From Mucilaginibacter yixingensis (GTDB taxonomy: Bacteria; Bacteroidota; Bacteroidia; Sphingobacteriales; Sphingobacteriaceae): 64,000 nt of DNA. Position numbers and translations under genes: made by a program. Position 1 is the stretch's first letter; each line of letters starts with the position of its first letter. Shown here one piece after another: positions 57,408 to 64,000 of the stretch. The notes below the pieces were generated by a model, which saw only the letters and a list, made by a program, of their open reading frames with translations, was not told where the DNA came from and made no database searches. Location: NCBI RefSeq assembly GCF_041080815.1, contig NZ_CP160205.1, positions 1,116,001 to 1,180,000 of the forward strand, written 5' to 3'.

Positions 57408-58835
57408 AGATGAGGCTGCTTGGGTTCCTGCATCTGGTTGGGCGCCATCGTTATTTTTAGGATTGCGGCGCGGCCAGCGTTTCTTCTTGTTATTTTTCTT
57501 TTTGGCGGGTTGCTGCTCGCCATTTGCGTTTTGAGGCTGTCCTTCTGTTTGTGGTTGTGCTTCGCCTTCAGGTTTAGCCTGACCATCTTTTGGCCGGGCG
57601 TCGCCACCTTCTCTGCGCTGGCCAGATGGCTTACGTTTTTTATTATTGTTGTTGTTGCGGTTGTTTTTCCGGCGGTCGTCGTGTTCGCCGGTTTTTGGTT
57701 TTGGCGCTTCGCCCAGTTCCTCGGGTAGCGGATTTTCCTGGATGGTTTTGCCAATCAGCGTTTCAATGCGTTTCAGCTTGTGCGCATCTTTATGATTGAT
57801 GAGGGTAATAGCGGTGCCTGTAGTAGCCGCGCGAGCGGTTCGACCGATACGGTGTACGTAATCTTCCGGGTCTGGCGGTGCATCGTAGTTAATTACCAGG
57901 TCAATACCTTCCACGTCAATACCACGCGATAGGGCATCGGTCCCCACAATAACCGGCAGCTTTTTGTTTTTAAACTGCAATAGCACTTCTTCGCGCTCGC
58001 TCTGTTTAAAATCAGAGTGGAAAGCGGCCACCTTGATATGGGCCGATTTTAGTTCTTTATACAGCATCTTCACCTTCTCTTTTGTAGAGCAGAAGATGAT
58101 GGTGCTCAGGTAATTACCGTCTTCAAGGATTTTTAAGATCAGCGGGGTTTTTTGCCCGTCAAATACGCGGTACAATTGCTGACTGATGCCTTCTGCCGGT
58201 TTTGATATGGCGATGTTGATCTGCTGTGGCTCGTGCAAAATGGTAGCGGCCAGTTGCCTTATGCGCGGTGGCATTGTTGCAGAAAACAGCAGCGTCTGGC
58301 GCTTAGCTGGCAGGTGGCGGATGATACGGATAATATCATCATAAAAACCCATATCCAGCATACGGTCAGCCTCATCCAGTACCAGGTGACGCACTTTGTC
58401 CAGCTTCAATAAACCCGAAGTAAGGTGGGCTATCAAACGGCCGGGAGTGGCTATCAGTATGTTTACGCCGGCTTTAATGGCGCTGCGTTGCTGCTCATAT
58501 ACAATACCATCGCCACCACCAAAAACGGCAATGGAGCTAATACCCGTAAAATAAGCCAAACCTTCAACCTGTTGGTCTATTTGCTGGGCCAGCTCGCGGG
58601 TTGGGGCGAGTATCAGTGTATCGGTATGGTGCTTGTTTGTACCGGCAATACTATGCAGTACGGGCAGCAGATATGATGCCGTTTTGCCGGTGCCTGTTTG
58701 TGCGCAGGCTATCAGATCATGCCCCTGCATCACCACCGGGATCGCCTCGGCCTGGATGGGGGTGGGGGTAACATAACCCATAGCCTGTAGCCCTTCGGCC
58801 AAGCTTGAGTCAAAATTAAAATCCTCGAATGTCAC
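57390..58835 (-). CDS. DEAD-box RNA helicase, RhlE-like
   Basis: A 481-residue ATP-dependent RNA helicase. Motifs in order: Q motif FEDFNFDSSLAEGL...PTPIQ, Walker A AQTGTGKT, PTRELAQQ, DEAD (DEADRMLDMGF), SAT, GTDALSRGIDVEG and HRIGRTAR. The C-terminus (about 375-481) is low-complexity, rich in Lys, Arg, Asn, Gln and Pro, as in cold-shock helicases that use basic tails to hold RNA. It converges on and overlaps the hybrid kinase gene. Confidence 0.93.
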   Translation of the reverse strand: MTFEDFNFDSSLAEGLQAMGYVTPTPIQAEAIPVVMQGHDLIACAQTGTGKTASYLLPVLHSIAGTNKHHTDTLILAPTRELAQQIDQQVEGLAYFTGISSIAVFGGGDGIVYEQQRSAIKAGVNILIATPGRLIAHLTSGLLKLDKVRHLVLDEADRMLDMGFYDDIIRIIRHLPAKRQTLLFSATMPPRIRQLAATILHEPQQINIAISKPAEGISQQLYRVFDGQKTPLILKILEDGNYLSTIIFCSTKEKVKMLYKELKSAHIKVAAFHSDFKQSEREEVLLQFKNKKLPVIVGTDALSRGIDVEGIDLVINYDAPPDPEDYVHRIGRTARAATTGTAITLINHKDAHKLKRIETLIGKTIQENPLPEELGEAPKPKTGEHDDRRKNNRNNNNNKKRKPSGQRREGGDARPKDGQAKPEGEAQPQTEGQPQNANGEQQPAKKKNNKKKRWPRRNPKNNDGAQPDAGTQAASSSPVSE

Positions 58836-58988
58836 GCTTGTTCTTTCTGAAACTTAAGTATAAAGGTGCAAGATAGTAATTTTTAAATGGTTATATAACT
58901 AAGCGGATAATCAGCTGGTATCTATTTTTTTAAAAAGTTAAAAGATAGATGGGTAAATATAAGCGCAAGGAATCTGCGGTAAGATTAC

Positions 58989-58996
58989 TAAATTTG
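58989..58996 (+). promoter_or_regulatory. -7 box before the 92-aa membrane protein
   Basis: TAAATTTG, exact TAnnTTTG match, 22 bases upstream of the ATG at 59019. No TTG at 19 bases. Confidence 0.4.
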
Positions 58997-59018
58997 TTAA
59001 AATACTTATAATATAGAC

Positions 59019-59297
59019 ATGGGTAACAGTACAGATCTATATTTCAGGTCAAAAAAGAGTTCGTTAATAATATTGGCGGTAACTGCCCTTATCTGTTCCA
59101 GAATACTGTTTTTTCTTTTCAATGATGCCGAAGGACCAAACCTTTTGATAGTTGCAGGCCTTGCATTGGTTATATATATTTTTTCGTCTGTTGTGTATAT
59201 ATTCAGTCCGTTTAAAATGAACGGTTTGAAGAGACTTTCCGCTACAGTTTGTATCCAAATATTATCAGTTGTTGGTCTTTATTTTTGTATGAAGTAG
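59019..59297 (+). CDS. 92-aa membrane protein
   Basis: Small protein with three predicted transmembrane helices (about residues 15-33, 41-63 and 72-90) separated by short polar loops (NDAEGPN and KMNGLKRL). No family is recognised. The coding region is visibly AT-rich (many ATA/TTA/TTT codons) compared with its neighbours. A good -7 box lies just upstream. Moderately supported as a real gene. Confidence 0.6.
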   Translation: MGNSTDLYFRSKKSSLIILAVTALICSRILFFLFNDAEGPNLLIVAGLALVIYIFSSVVYIFSPFKMNGLKRLSATVCIQILSVVGLYFCMK

Positions 59298-59528
59298 TTT
59301 TTAGTGAATAATAAAGGTTGCCCGGCTCCCAGCCGTTGTTAATGCTCCACAATCTCCCTTTTCAGGTTAGTCAGTCAGTATTCTATCATCTAAAAAGCTT
59401 CCTCTTGTAACCTTTTAGCTGTGGCTGAAGCGTATCACTCAAAAAAAGTTAAAATTTTTTTCAGGTTGAAGAACTTGCCTCATCTTATCATAATCCTTGT
59501 GCGTGAAGCGTATTGGGCTGTATGTATG

Positions 59529-59560
59529 TTGCTTTTAATCAGTGTTTTACAATAATTTTG
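59529..59560 (+). promoter_or_regulatory. promoter of the alginate-lyase-like gene
   Basis: TTG (59529-59531), 21 bases, TAATTTTG (59553-59560, exact -7 box). It would give a leader of about 140 bases before the ATG at 59708. The rest of the 410-base gap 59298-59707 shows no ORF or repeat. Confidence 0.5.
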
Positions 59561-59707
59561 TTTTAACCAAGAAGTAATCTGTAAACCAACAGGCAATCAA
59601 TAAGGCCGTTTTTTTATCAGCGTAATTAATGGCTTTAAGCCCACCCTGAACGGCATGTAGCATGATTGGCGAACCAGAGCAACACACACATAAACCAAAT
59701 TGAACTT

Positions 59708-60901
59708 ATGAAGAGAAACCCAAGAACAACCTGTGGCGCCCTGCTGGGCCTAACACTGTTTACAACCCTGTTTTTTGCTTACTGTACCAAAAAGCAAGCA
59801 ACGGCATCTGCAGACACTACTATTACGAAAACGGCAGACCAGCCGACGGTAAAAGCTGATGCAGTGCCCTTTGTGCATCCCGGTATTTTAAACACTAAAC
59901 AAACGCTGGATTACGTAGCCCAACAGGCTAACTCAAATGATGCCGACCGTTTGGCGGCCTATCAGTATGTGCTTAACTATTGTAATAACCACAGCCCCAG
60001 TAATGCCTATAAGGCTAGTGTGCAAGTGGCAGGCGGGGTTACCACGCCTGATGAAATTGCTTTTAAAGGGGACGCTTTGCTAAGCTACGCGCTGGCTCTG
60101 CGCTGGGCAAAAACCGGTACAGCATCTTATGCTACCACGGTGATGCAGATACTGGATGGTTGGGCTAGCCATTTTCAGAATTTTACGGTAACCGGCTCTC
60201 AGCCTAATCAGGCATCGTTAGAGGCTTCATGGGCGGCGCCAACGTTTTGCGCAGCGGCCGAGATTATTAAGTATTACGTACCGGTAGGTGGATCTGCCGC
60301 CGGCTGGACATCGGCAGAGAATACGCAGTTTGCCAACTTTCTGAACAACATGAAAGATAACTACATTAACAACGTACCTGCCTTTAACAACAACTGGAAT
60401 GTGTCTGCCGGGTACGCCAAAATGGCCATCGGTATATTTGAAGACAGCCAGACGGTTTACCAGAACGGCGTCACTATGGTAACTAATGTGCTGCCATTGG
60501 TTATCGCTTCGGATGGATCAATGAATGGCGAGATCTGCGGCTCGCACAATGATTATGTGCATTATCAATATTCGCTTACCGGTTTAAGCTATGCAGCCAA
60601 CATTGCCGGTATCCAGGGCGATCTGTCTATCTACTCGGCCAGTGGCAGCCGATTGCTTACCGGTTTTAACTATCAGTACAAGTTGATGCACGGCACGGTT
60701 ACGCCACCATGTTCGCCAAGCGGCAATGTAAACAATCCTATCTGGCCGGGCATTTTGGTGGCTAACCGGCATTACGGTACCACCGAGACCAATTATATTG
60801 CCAGTCACTACGTGTGCGATACCAACGGTTTGCCTAACGGCGACGTGGGCTTTCTGTGCTGGACAAACTACACGCACAATAACGTGCCGACAACGTTTTA
60901 A
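59708..60901 (+). CDS. alginate-lyase-family lipoprotein
   Basis: A 397-residue protein of the alginate lyase (PF05426) alpha-toroid family, which cleaves uronic-acid polymers by beta-elimination. It has a lipoprotein signal (LTLFTTLFFAYC), an alpha/alpha-toroid pattern through the centre, and the characteristic NNWNVSAGYAKMAIGIFEDS block with Asn and His/Tyr-rich later motifs (GSHNDYVHYQYSL). The frame is open 14 codons earlier, but the signal peptide fixes 59708. No SusC/SusD pair or other uronate genes are nearby, so it may act alone or on the cell's own matrix. Confidence 0.82.
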   Translation: MKRNPRTTCGALLGLTLFTTLFFAYCTKKQATASADTTITKTADQPTVKADAVPFVHPGILNTKQTLDYVAQQANSNDADRLAAYQYVLNYCNNHSPSNAYKASVQVAGGVTTPDEIAFKGDALLSYALALRWAKTGTASYATTVMQILDGWASHFQNFTVTGSQPNQASLEASWAAPTFCAAAEIIKYYVPVGGSAAGWTSAENTQFANFLNNMKDNYINNVPAFNNNWNVSAGYAKMAIGIFEDSQTVYQNGVTMVTNVLPLVIASDGSMNGEICGSHNDYVHYQYSLTGLSYAANIAGIQGDLSIYSASGSRLLTGFNYQYKLMHGTVTPPCSPSGNVNNPIWPGILVANRHYGTTETNYIASHYVCDTNGLPNGDVGFLCWTNYTHNNVPTTF

Positions 60902-60910
60902 ATTTTAGAC

Positions 60911-60998
60911 TGTCATCCCGACCGTAGGGAGGGATCTTTTTGGAGCGATCAATAGCGATGCATAGTCGAAAAGATCTCTTCCTACGGTCGGGATGACA
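60911..60998. repeat. palindromic element (TGTCATCCCGACC type), copy 1
   Basis: TGTCATCCCGACCGTAGGGA opens and TCCTACGGTCGGGATGACA closes, with an inner GGATCTTTT/AAAAGATC pair and the loop word GGAGCGATCAAT. It lies directly after the alginate-lyase-like gene and may also terminate it. Confidence 0.88.
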
Positions 60999-61012
60999 TC
61001 TTTATAAATGGG

Positions 61013-62122
61013 TCAGTTAGCAATATACTTCCCAATCACTGGCACTTTGCTCAGCAACCAAACCAATGGTAATGTAATGGCCAATGCCACCAGCGCGGTA
61101 AAAGGAATACTTAGCCAGGGATTGAACAATTGATAATCGATCCCCTTCAAGTTATCATAATCATAAGTGAGGCCGCCCCAGTCCTGCATAAAAAGCAGTA
61201 CCAGTGCGTGGGCCAGATAAACGCCGTAGGAGTATTTGCCAACAAAGTCTCGAGCCATGGCCAGCTTGGCGGGCAGACGAACAGGCCAGTTCATCGCCCA
61301 TAAAAACATCGTGGCAGAGAGGATCAGCACCGATGGGCTCAGTGGCTCATACAACAGGGTGCTGATGCCATTATAATGCTGATATAAAAGATTGGTTCCG
61401 ATGGCAATGCCCGCTACCAAGGCGAAGAATAGCGCGCCGCACAGTAGCGGCGATATTTTTATCGTTACTACCCGGTGCAGGTAATAACCTAATACCAGGT
61501 AACCGATGTATCCGGTAAAATAGCGGATATCAATCTGCGGATTAAAGCGCTGTAAATAAGGTTGGGTAACCAGCATGGCCGACAACCACATCACCAGAAA
61601 ATACTGGATCTCTTTCTTTGTTGCATGCCGGATGAACTTGTTTAATACTGGAATGATCAAGTAAAGCCCAATAAGCATATACACATACCAAAGGTGATAT
61701 GATGCGCCGTATTTGAGTTGATGCAGTATCAGTTTGGTGTTGGTCCACCAGTTATGAGTATTAACGAGTTCTTCGTTATAAAAGCCGTAGGCTACATAAA
61801 TAAGGCTCCAGAATAGGAAGGGGGTAATAACCCGTAATAATCGCCTGCGCAAAAAGTTGAACAGCTCATCGTCTCGTCCCAGTAATAATGCACCGGTAAT
61901 CATCACAAAAGCAGGAACGGCAAAGCGGGTGAGGGCATTATAAAAATTGGCAGCCTGCCATTGCTCATGCGATATTTTGCCCCAATTGCCCAGCGGCACG
62001 GCAGCTGTGTGCAAAGTAATGACTGCCAGCAAGGCAATAAAACGCAGGCTATTAAACCAGTTTAACTGGTTAATACCGGTTTGCTTTACAGATGGTTCAT
62101 TGGTTGTTTGCTGAGCTGTCAT
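61013..62122 (-). CDS. acyltransferase 3 family membrane protein
   Basis: A 369-residue multi-pass membrane acyltransferase (Acyl_transf_3) of about ten transmembrane helices, resembling surface-polysaccharide O-acetyltransferases such as WecH/YiaH-like proteins. Family features are WFNSLRFIALLAVITLHTAA with the conserved His, FWSLIYVAYGFY and HLWYVYMLIGLYLIIPVLN. The substrate is unknown. The gene is bracketed by two copies of the same palindromic repeat (60911-60998 and 62156-62243). Confidence 0.9.
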   Translation of the reverse strand: MTAQQTTNEPSVKQTGINQLNWFNSLRFIALLAVITLHTAAVPLGNWGKISHEQWQAANFYNALTRFAVPAFVMITGALLLGRDDELFNFLRRRLLRVITPFLFWSLIYVAYGFYNEELVNTHNWWTNTKLILHQLKYGASYHLWYVYMLIGLYLIIPVLNKFIRHATKKEIQYFLVMWLSAMLVTQPYLQRFNPQIDIRYFTGYIGYLVLGYYLHRVVTIKISPLLCGALFFALVAGIAIGTNLLYQHYNGISTLLYEPLSPSVLILSATMFLWAMNWPVRLPAKLAMARDFVGKYSYGVYLAHALVLLFMQDWGGLTYDYDNLKGIDYQLFNPWLSIPFTALVALAITLPLVWLLSKVPVIGKYIAN

Positions 62123-62155
62123 TAGTCATTGGGTGGGACTAAGTAAAAAAACAAA

Positions 62156-62243
62156 TGTCATCTCGACCATCGGGAGAGATCTTTTCGGAGCGATCAATTG
62201 AGAGCCCCATCGAAAAGATCCCTCGCTATCGTTCGGGATGACA
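62156..62243. repeat. palindromic element (TGTCATCCCGACC type), copy 2
   Basis: TGTCATCTCGACCATCGGGA opens and CGTTCGGGATGACA closes, with an inner GATCTTTTC/GAAAAGATC pair and the same GGAGCGATCAAT loop word as copy 1, in the same orientation. Confidence 0.85.
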
Positions 62244-62328
62244 TCTTTATTTAAATAGTTAACCCTTGTTTGGTTAACTAATATAGTACTTTCTAAAAAT
62301 ACTCACCATTCACAACTTGCAAGGAAAC

Positions 62329-63327
62329 TTATTTTGAGCCGTTTACGCGTTTCAGGCTATCTTCTTGTGCTTTTGCTTTCTTTTTAAAGTAACCGCGGAT
62401 CAGGAAGTTGCCTTGTGCTGCTTTCAGGTCTTCGTTCAGGTTGTAAACGCTTTGGTGCAGGTTATCAAGGGTACTTTGCATTTGTTTGGCTTTGGCCTGG
62501 TCATTCAGCAATACACCGATGATGCTGTTGGTGCCATTCATTTTCTGGCTGGTTTGGTTCAGATTCTCAATAAATTGTGATGCAGAAACGCTGGTTTTTT
62601 GCAGGTTAGCAACCGATGCCTGTAATTTGCTGTAAGTGCTGGTGTCGCTTAACAGCTTATCAGTAAGCGTACCTTTTCTGTTCAGCTTGTTACCAAACTG
62701 GCTCAACTGACCGGCCATCTGGCTGGCAGAACGCGTAGTGTTATCCAGGTTTTGTACAATAGATGCAAATTTGTTGGCCAATGTACTGTCGCCCATTAAT
62801 TTGCCTACCAGGCCTTTGCCGTCGGCAATTTCTTTAGTAGCCTTTTTCAGGTCGTTGGTAATAGCCAGTATGTTGACGTTATTTTGTTGCAGCGTTTTCA
62901 TAATGTCGTCTGTAGACATTGCTTTTACTGCTTGCAGTACATCACCATTTTTCACCACAGGTGCGTCTGGGCTACCGCCCTCAATCTGAATAATTTTATT
63001 ACCAATCAATCCGTCGGCACCAAGCTTTAAACCAGCATTGTTGTGTACGTACGGCTGCGATTCTTTATCGATGGTCATTTTTACGTTCACCTGAGAGATG
63101 CCTACAAATTTAAGCTCATCTACAGTGCCCACTCTAACGCCCGAAAACCATACGCCATTGCCTTTTTTCAGGCCATTTACATCATCAAATGTGGCGCTAA
63201 TCTGTATGCCGCCGCCAAACGTTTTTTGGCTGCTGCCCAGCGTAAATACCCCTAAAACAAATATAACGATGCCAAGCGAGATGAAAATCCCCACAATTAA
63301 AGCCCGTTTGCTATCTCCTGATTCCAT
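62329..63327 (-). CDS. mlaD: MlaD/MCE family lipid-transport protein
   Basis: A 332-residue MCE-domain protein, the periplasmic lipid-binding subunit of an Mla-type phospholipid transporter. One N-terminal transmembrane helix (about 9-31) is followed by the MCE domain (about 38-120; ATFDDVNGLKKGNGVWFSGVRVG ... LIGNKIIQIEGG) and a long helical, Asn/Gln/Ser-rich C-terminal region (140-300). It follows the ATPase gene by 12 bases in one operon. The permease (mlaE) should lie beyond the window. Confidence 0.9.
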   Translation of the reverse strand: MESGDSKRALIVGIFISLGIVIFVLGVFTLGSSQKTFGGGIQISATFDDVNGLKKGNGVWFSGVRVGTVDELKFVGISQVNVKMTIDKESQPYVHNNAGLKLGADGLIGNKIIQIEGGSPDAPVVKNGDVLQAVKAMSTDDIMKTLQQNNVNILAITNDLKKATKEIADGKGLVGKLMGDSTLANKFASIVQNLDNTTRSASQMAGQLSQFGNKLNRKGTLTDKLLSDTSTYSKLQASVANLQKTSVSASQFIENLNQTSQKMNGTNSIIGVLLNDQAKAKQMQSTLDNLHQSVYNLNEDLKAAQGNFLIRGYFKKKAKAQEDSLKRVNGSK

Positions 63328-63339
63328 TATTGTATTCTT

Positions 63340-64000
63340 CTATTGTATAAAGTTGTAGTCGTAAAAAGGTTTAACGCGGGCGTCATCGGTATCAAAAACT
63401 TCCTCAAAACTGCCCTGACGTTGAAACTGGCCCTCCAGCAGGATTACGATACGATCGCCGGTGCTTTTGGCACAAGTCAAATCGTGCGTGATGATGATAG
63501 ACGAGGTTTTGAAACGCTCCTGTACTTCGTTGATCAATTCATTGATCTCGATACAGGTGATAGGATCCAAACCGGCAGTCGGCTCGTCATACAGCATAAT
63601 CTGCGGTTGCAAGATCAGCGTGCGGGCAATACCAATACGTTTACGCTGACCGCCCGAAAGCTCGGCCGGCATCTGGTTGATGGCTTGCAATAAACCCACT
63701 GCATCCAGTTTTTCTTCTACCTCGCGGTTAATCTCTGCACGGGTAAGGTTAGGCTGATTGCGCACCAGTGGAAACTCCAGGTTTTTGCGTACGGTCATAC
63801 TATCGTACAAGGCGCTGTTCTGGAAAGAGAAACCCACGTTAATGCGTATATAATCGAGTTCTTTGTCTTTCATGCCGATTACTTCCTTACCCAGCACTTT
63901 CACACTGCCCTGATCAGCAGTTAGCAACCCGCAAATAATTTTTATCAGTACTGATTTACCCGTACCCGAGCGGCCCAGCACCACCAGGTTTTCGCCCTGA
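63340..64000 (-). CDS. mlaF: MlaF-like ABC ATPase (5' end cut by the window)
   Basis: The ATPase of the same lipid transporter. Walker A GRSGTGKS is at the window's edge, then the Q-loop (NVGFSFQNSALYDSMTVRKN, the Mla-type FQ), signature LSGGQRKRIGIARTL, Walker B and D-loop IMLYDEPTAGLDP, and H-loop IITHD. The first codons lie past 64000; the GTG at 63984 is inside the coding sequence, not the start. The stop codon is 12 bases before mlaD. Confidence 0.92.
   Translation of the reverse strand, partial: QGENLVVLGRSGTGKSVLIKIICGLLTADQGSVKVLGKEVIGMKDKELDYIRINVGFSFQNSALYDSMTVRKNLEFPLVRNQPNLTRAEINREVEEKLDAVGLLQAINQMPAELSGGQRKRIGIARTLILQPQIMLYDEPTAGLDPITCIEINELINEVQERFKTSSIIITHDLTCAKSTGDRIVILLEGQFQRQGSFEEVFDTDDARVKPFYDYNFIQ

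Noticed and set aside
57278..57754. Plus- and minus-strand ORFs over the low-complexity tail of the RNA helicase
   Set aside because: They are shadows of the Lys/Asn/Gln-rich tail; the helicase frame is continuous with clear motifs.
60911..62243. A classical composite transposon around the acyltransferase
   Set aside because: The flanking repeats are 88-bp palindromes without transposase; cassette behaviour is kept only as a hypothesis.

Overview
The window comes from a Bacteroidota chromosome, most likely a soil- or plant-associated member of Sphingobacteriaceae (Mucilaginibacter/Pedobacter-like). The evidence is repeated promoter boxes of the TAnnTTTG type, very few Shine-Dalgarno sequences, a type IX secretion sorting domain, a TonB-dependent receptor with an N-terminal carboxypeptidase-like domain, an IcmF-type fused mutase, and many lipoproteins. 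No phage, integron, CRISPR array or complete insertion sequence was seen. The accessory signal is instead a dense set of short palindromic repeat families.

Layout. 1-3.3 kb: end of an rRNA operon (23S, 5S, terminator). 3.5-4.1 kb: two tiny membrane proteins, each behind a sigma-54-like -24/-12 element. 4.1-7.6 kb: aldo/keto reductase, methyltransferase, a small unknown protein, acyl-ACP desaturase. 7.6-15.8 kb: a polysaccharide locus with a GH5 hydrolase divergent from an operon of membrane histidine kinase, BcsB-like protein, glycosyltransferase 2 with an N-terminal GspE/MshEN-like domain, and a GT-C-like membrane protein. 16-19.5 kb: icmF carrying three in-frame palindromic insertions. 19.8-27.3 kb: lipoprotein, YhcC-like radical SAM protein, then an operon of acyltransferase, TPR protein, CE7-like esterase and outer-membrane barrel. 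27.3-28.0 kb: repeat cluster with a DUF559 nuclease gene inside one element and a gene-less copy beside it. 28-32.3 kb: SRPBCC protein, lipoprotein, YkuK-like protein, M13 peptidase. 32.5-37.3 kb: ettA and clpC. 37.6-40.3 kb: carboxypeptidase-like-domain protein, small lipoprotein, small membrane protein, yajQ. 40.5-44.3 kb: ppk1-ppx, a candidate small RNA, ubiX. 44.3-47.5 kb: TonB-dependent receptor behind a strong promoter and a tiny leader ORF ending in four cysteine codons. 47.8-51.5 kb: exonuclease, double ABC ATPase, unknown protein, ArsR/SRPBCC pair. 51.6-58.8 kb: T9SS surface protein, divergent hybrid histidine kinase, DEAD-box helicase. 59-64 kb: small membrane protein, alginate-lyase-like lipoprotein, acyltransferase 3 gene bracketed by two copies of one repeat, and a lipid-transport (Mla/MCE) pair cut by the window end.

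The most novel candidates are: (1) the DUF559 element at 27298-27788 with its solo derivative at 27872-27965, which looks like an autonomous/non-autonomous pair of a palindromic mobile element using a Vsr-like nuclease; (2) three palindromic repeats of two families inserted in frame in icmF; (3) the cellulose-synthase-like operon with its own orphan kinase and a GspE/MshEN-fused synthase; (4) the poly-cysteine leader in front of the TonB receptor; (5) the paired sigma-54-like small membrane protein genes. All functions are read from sequence alone, without database searches.
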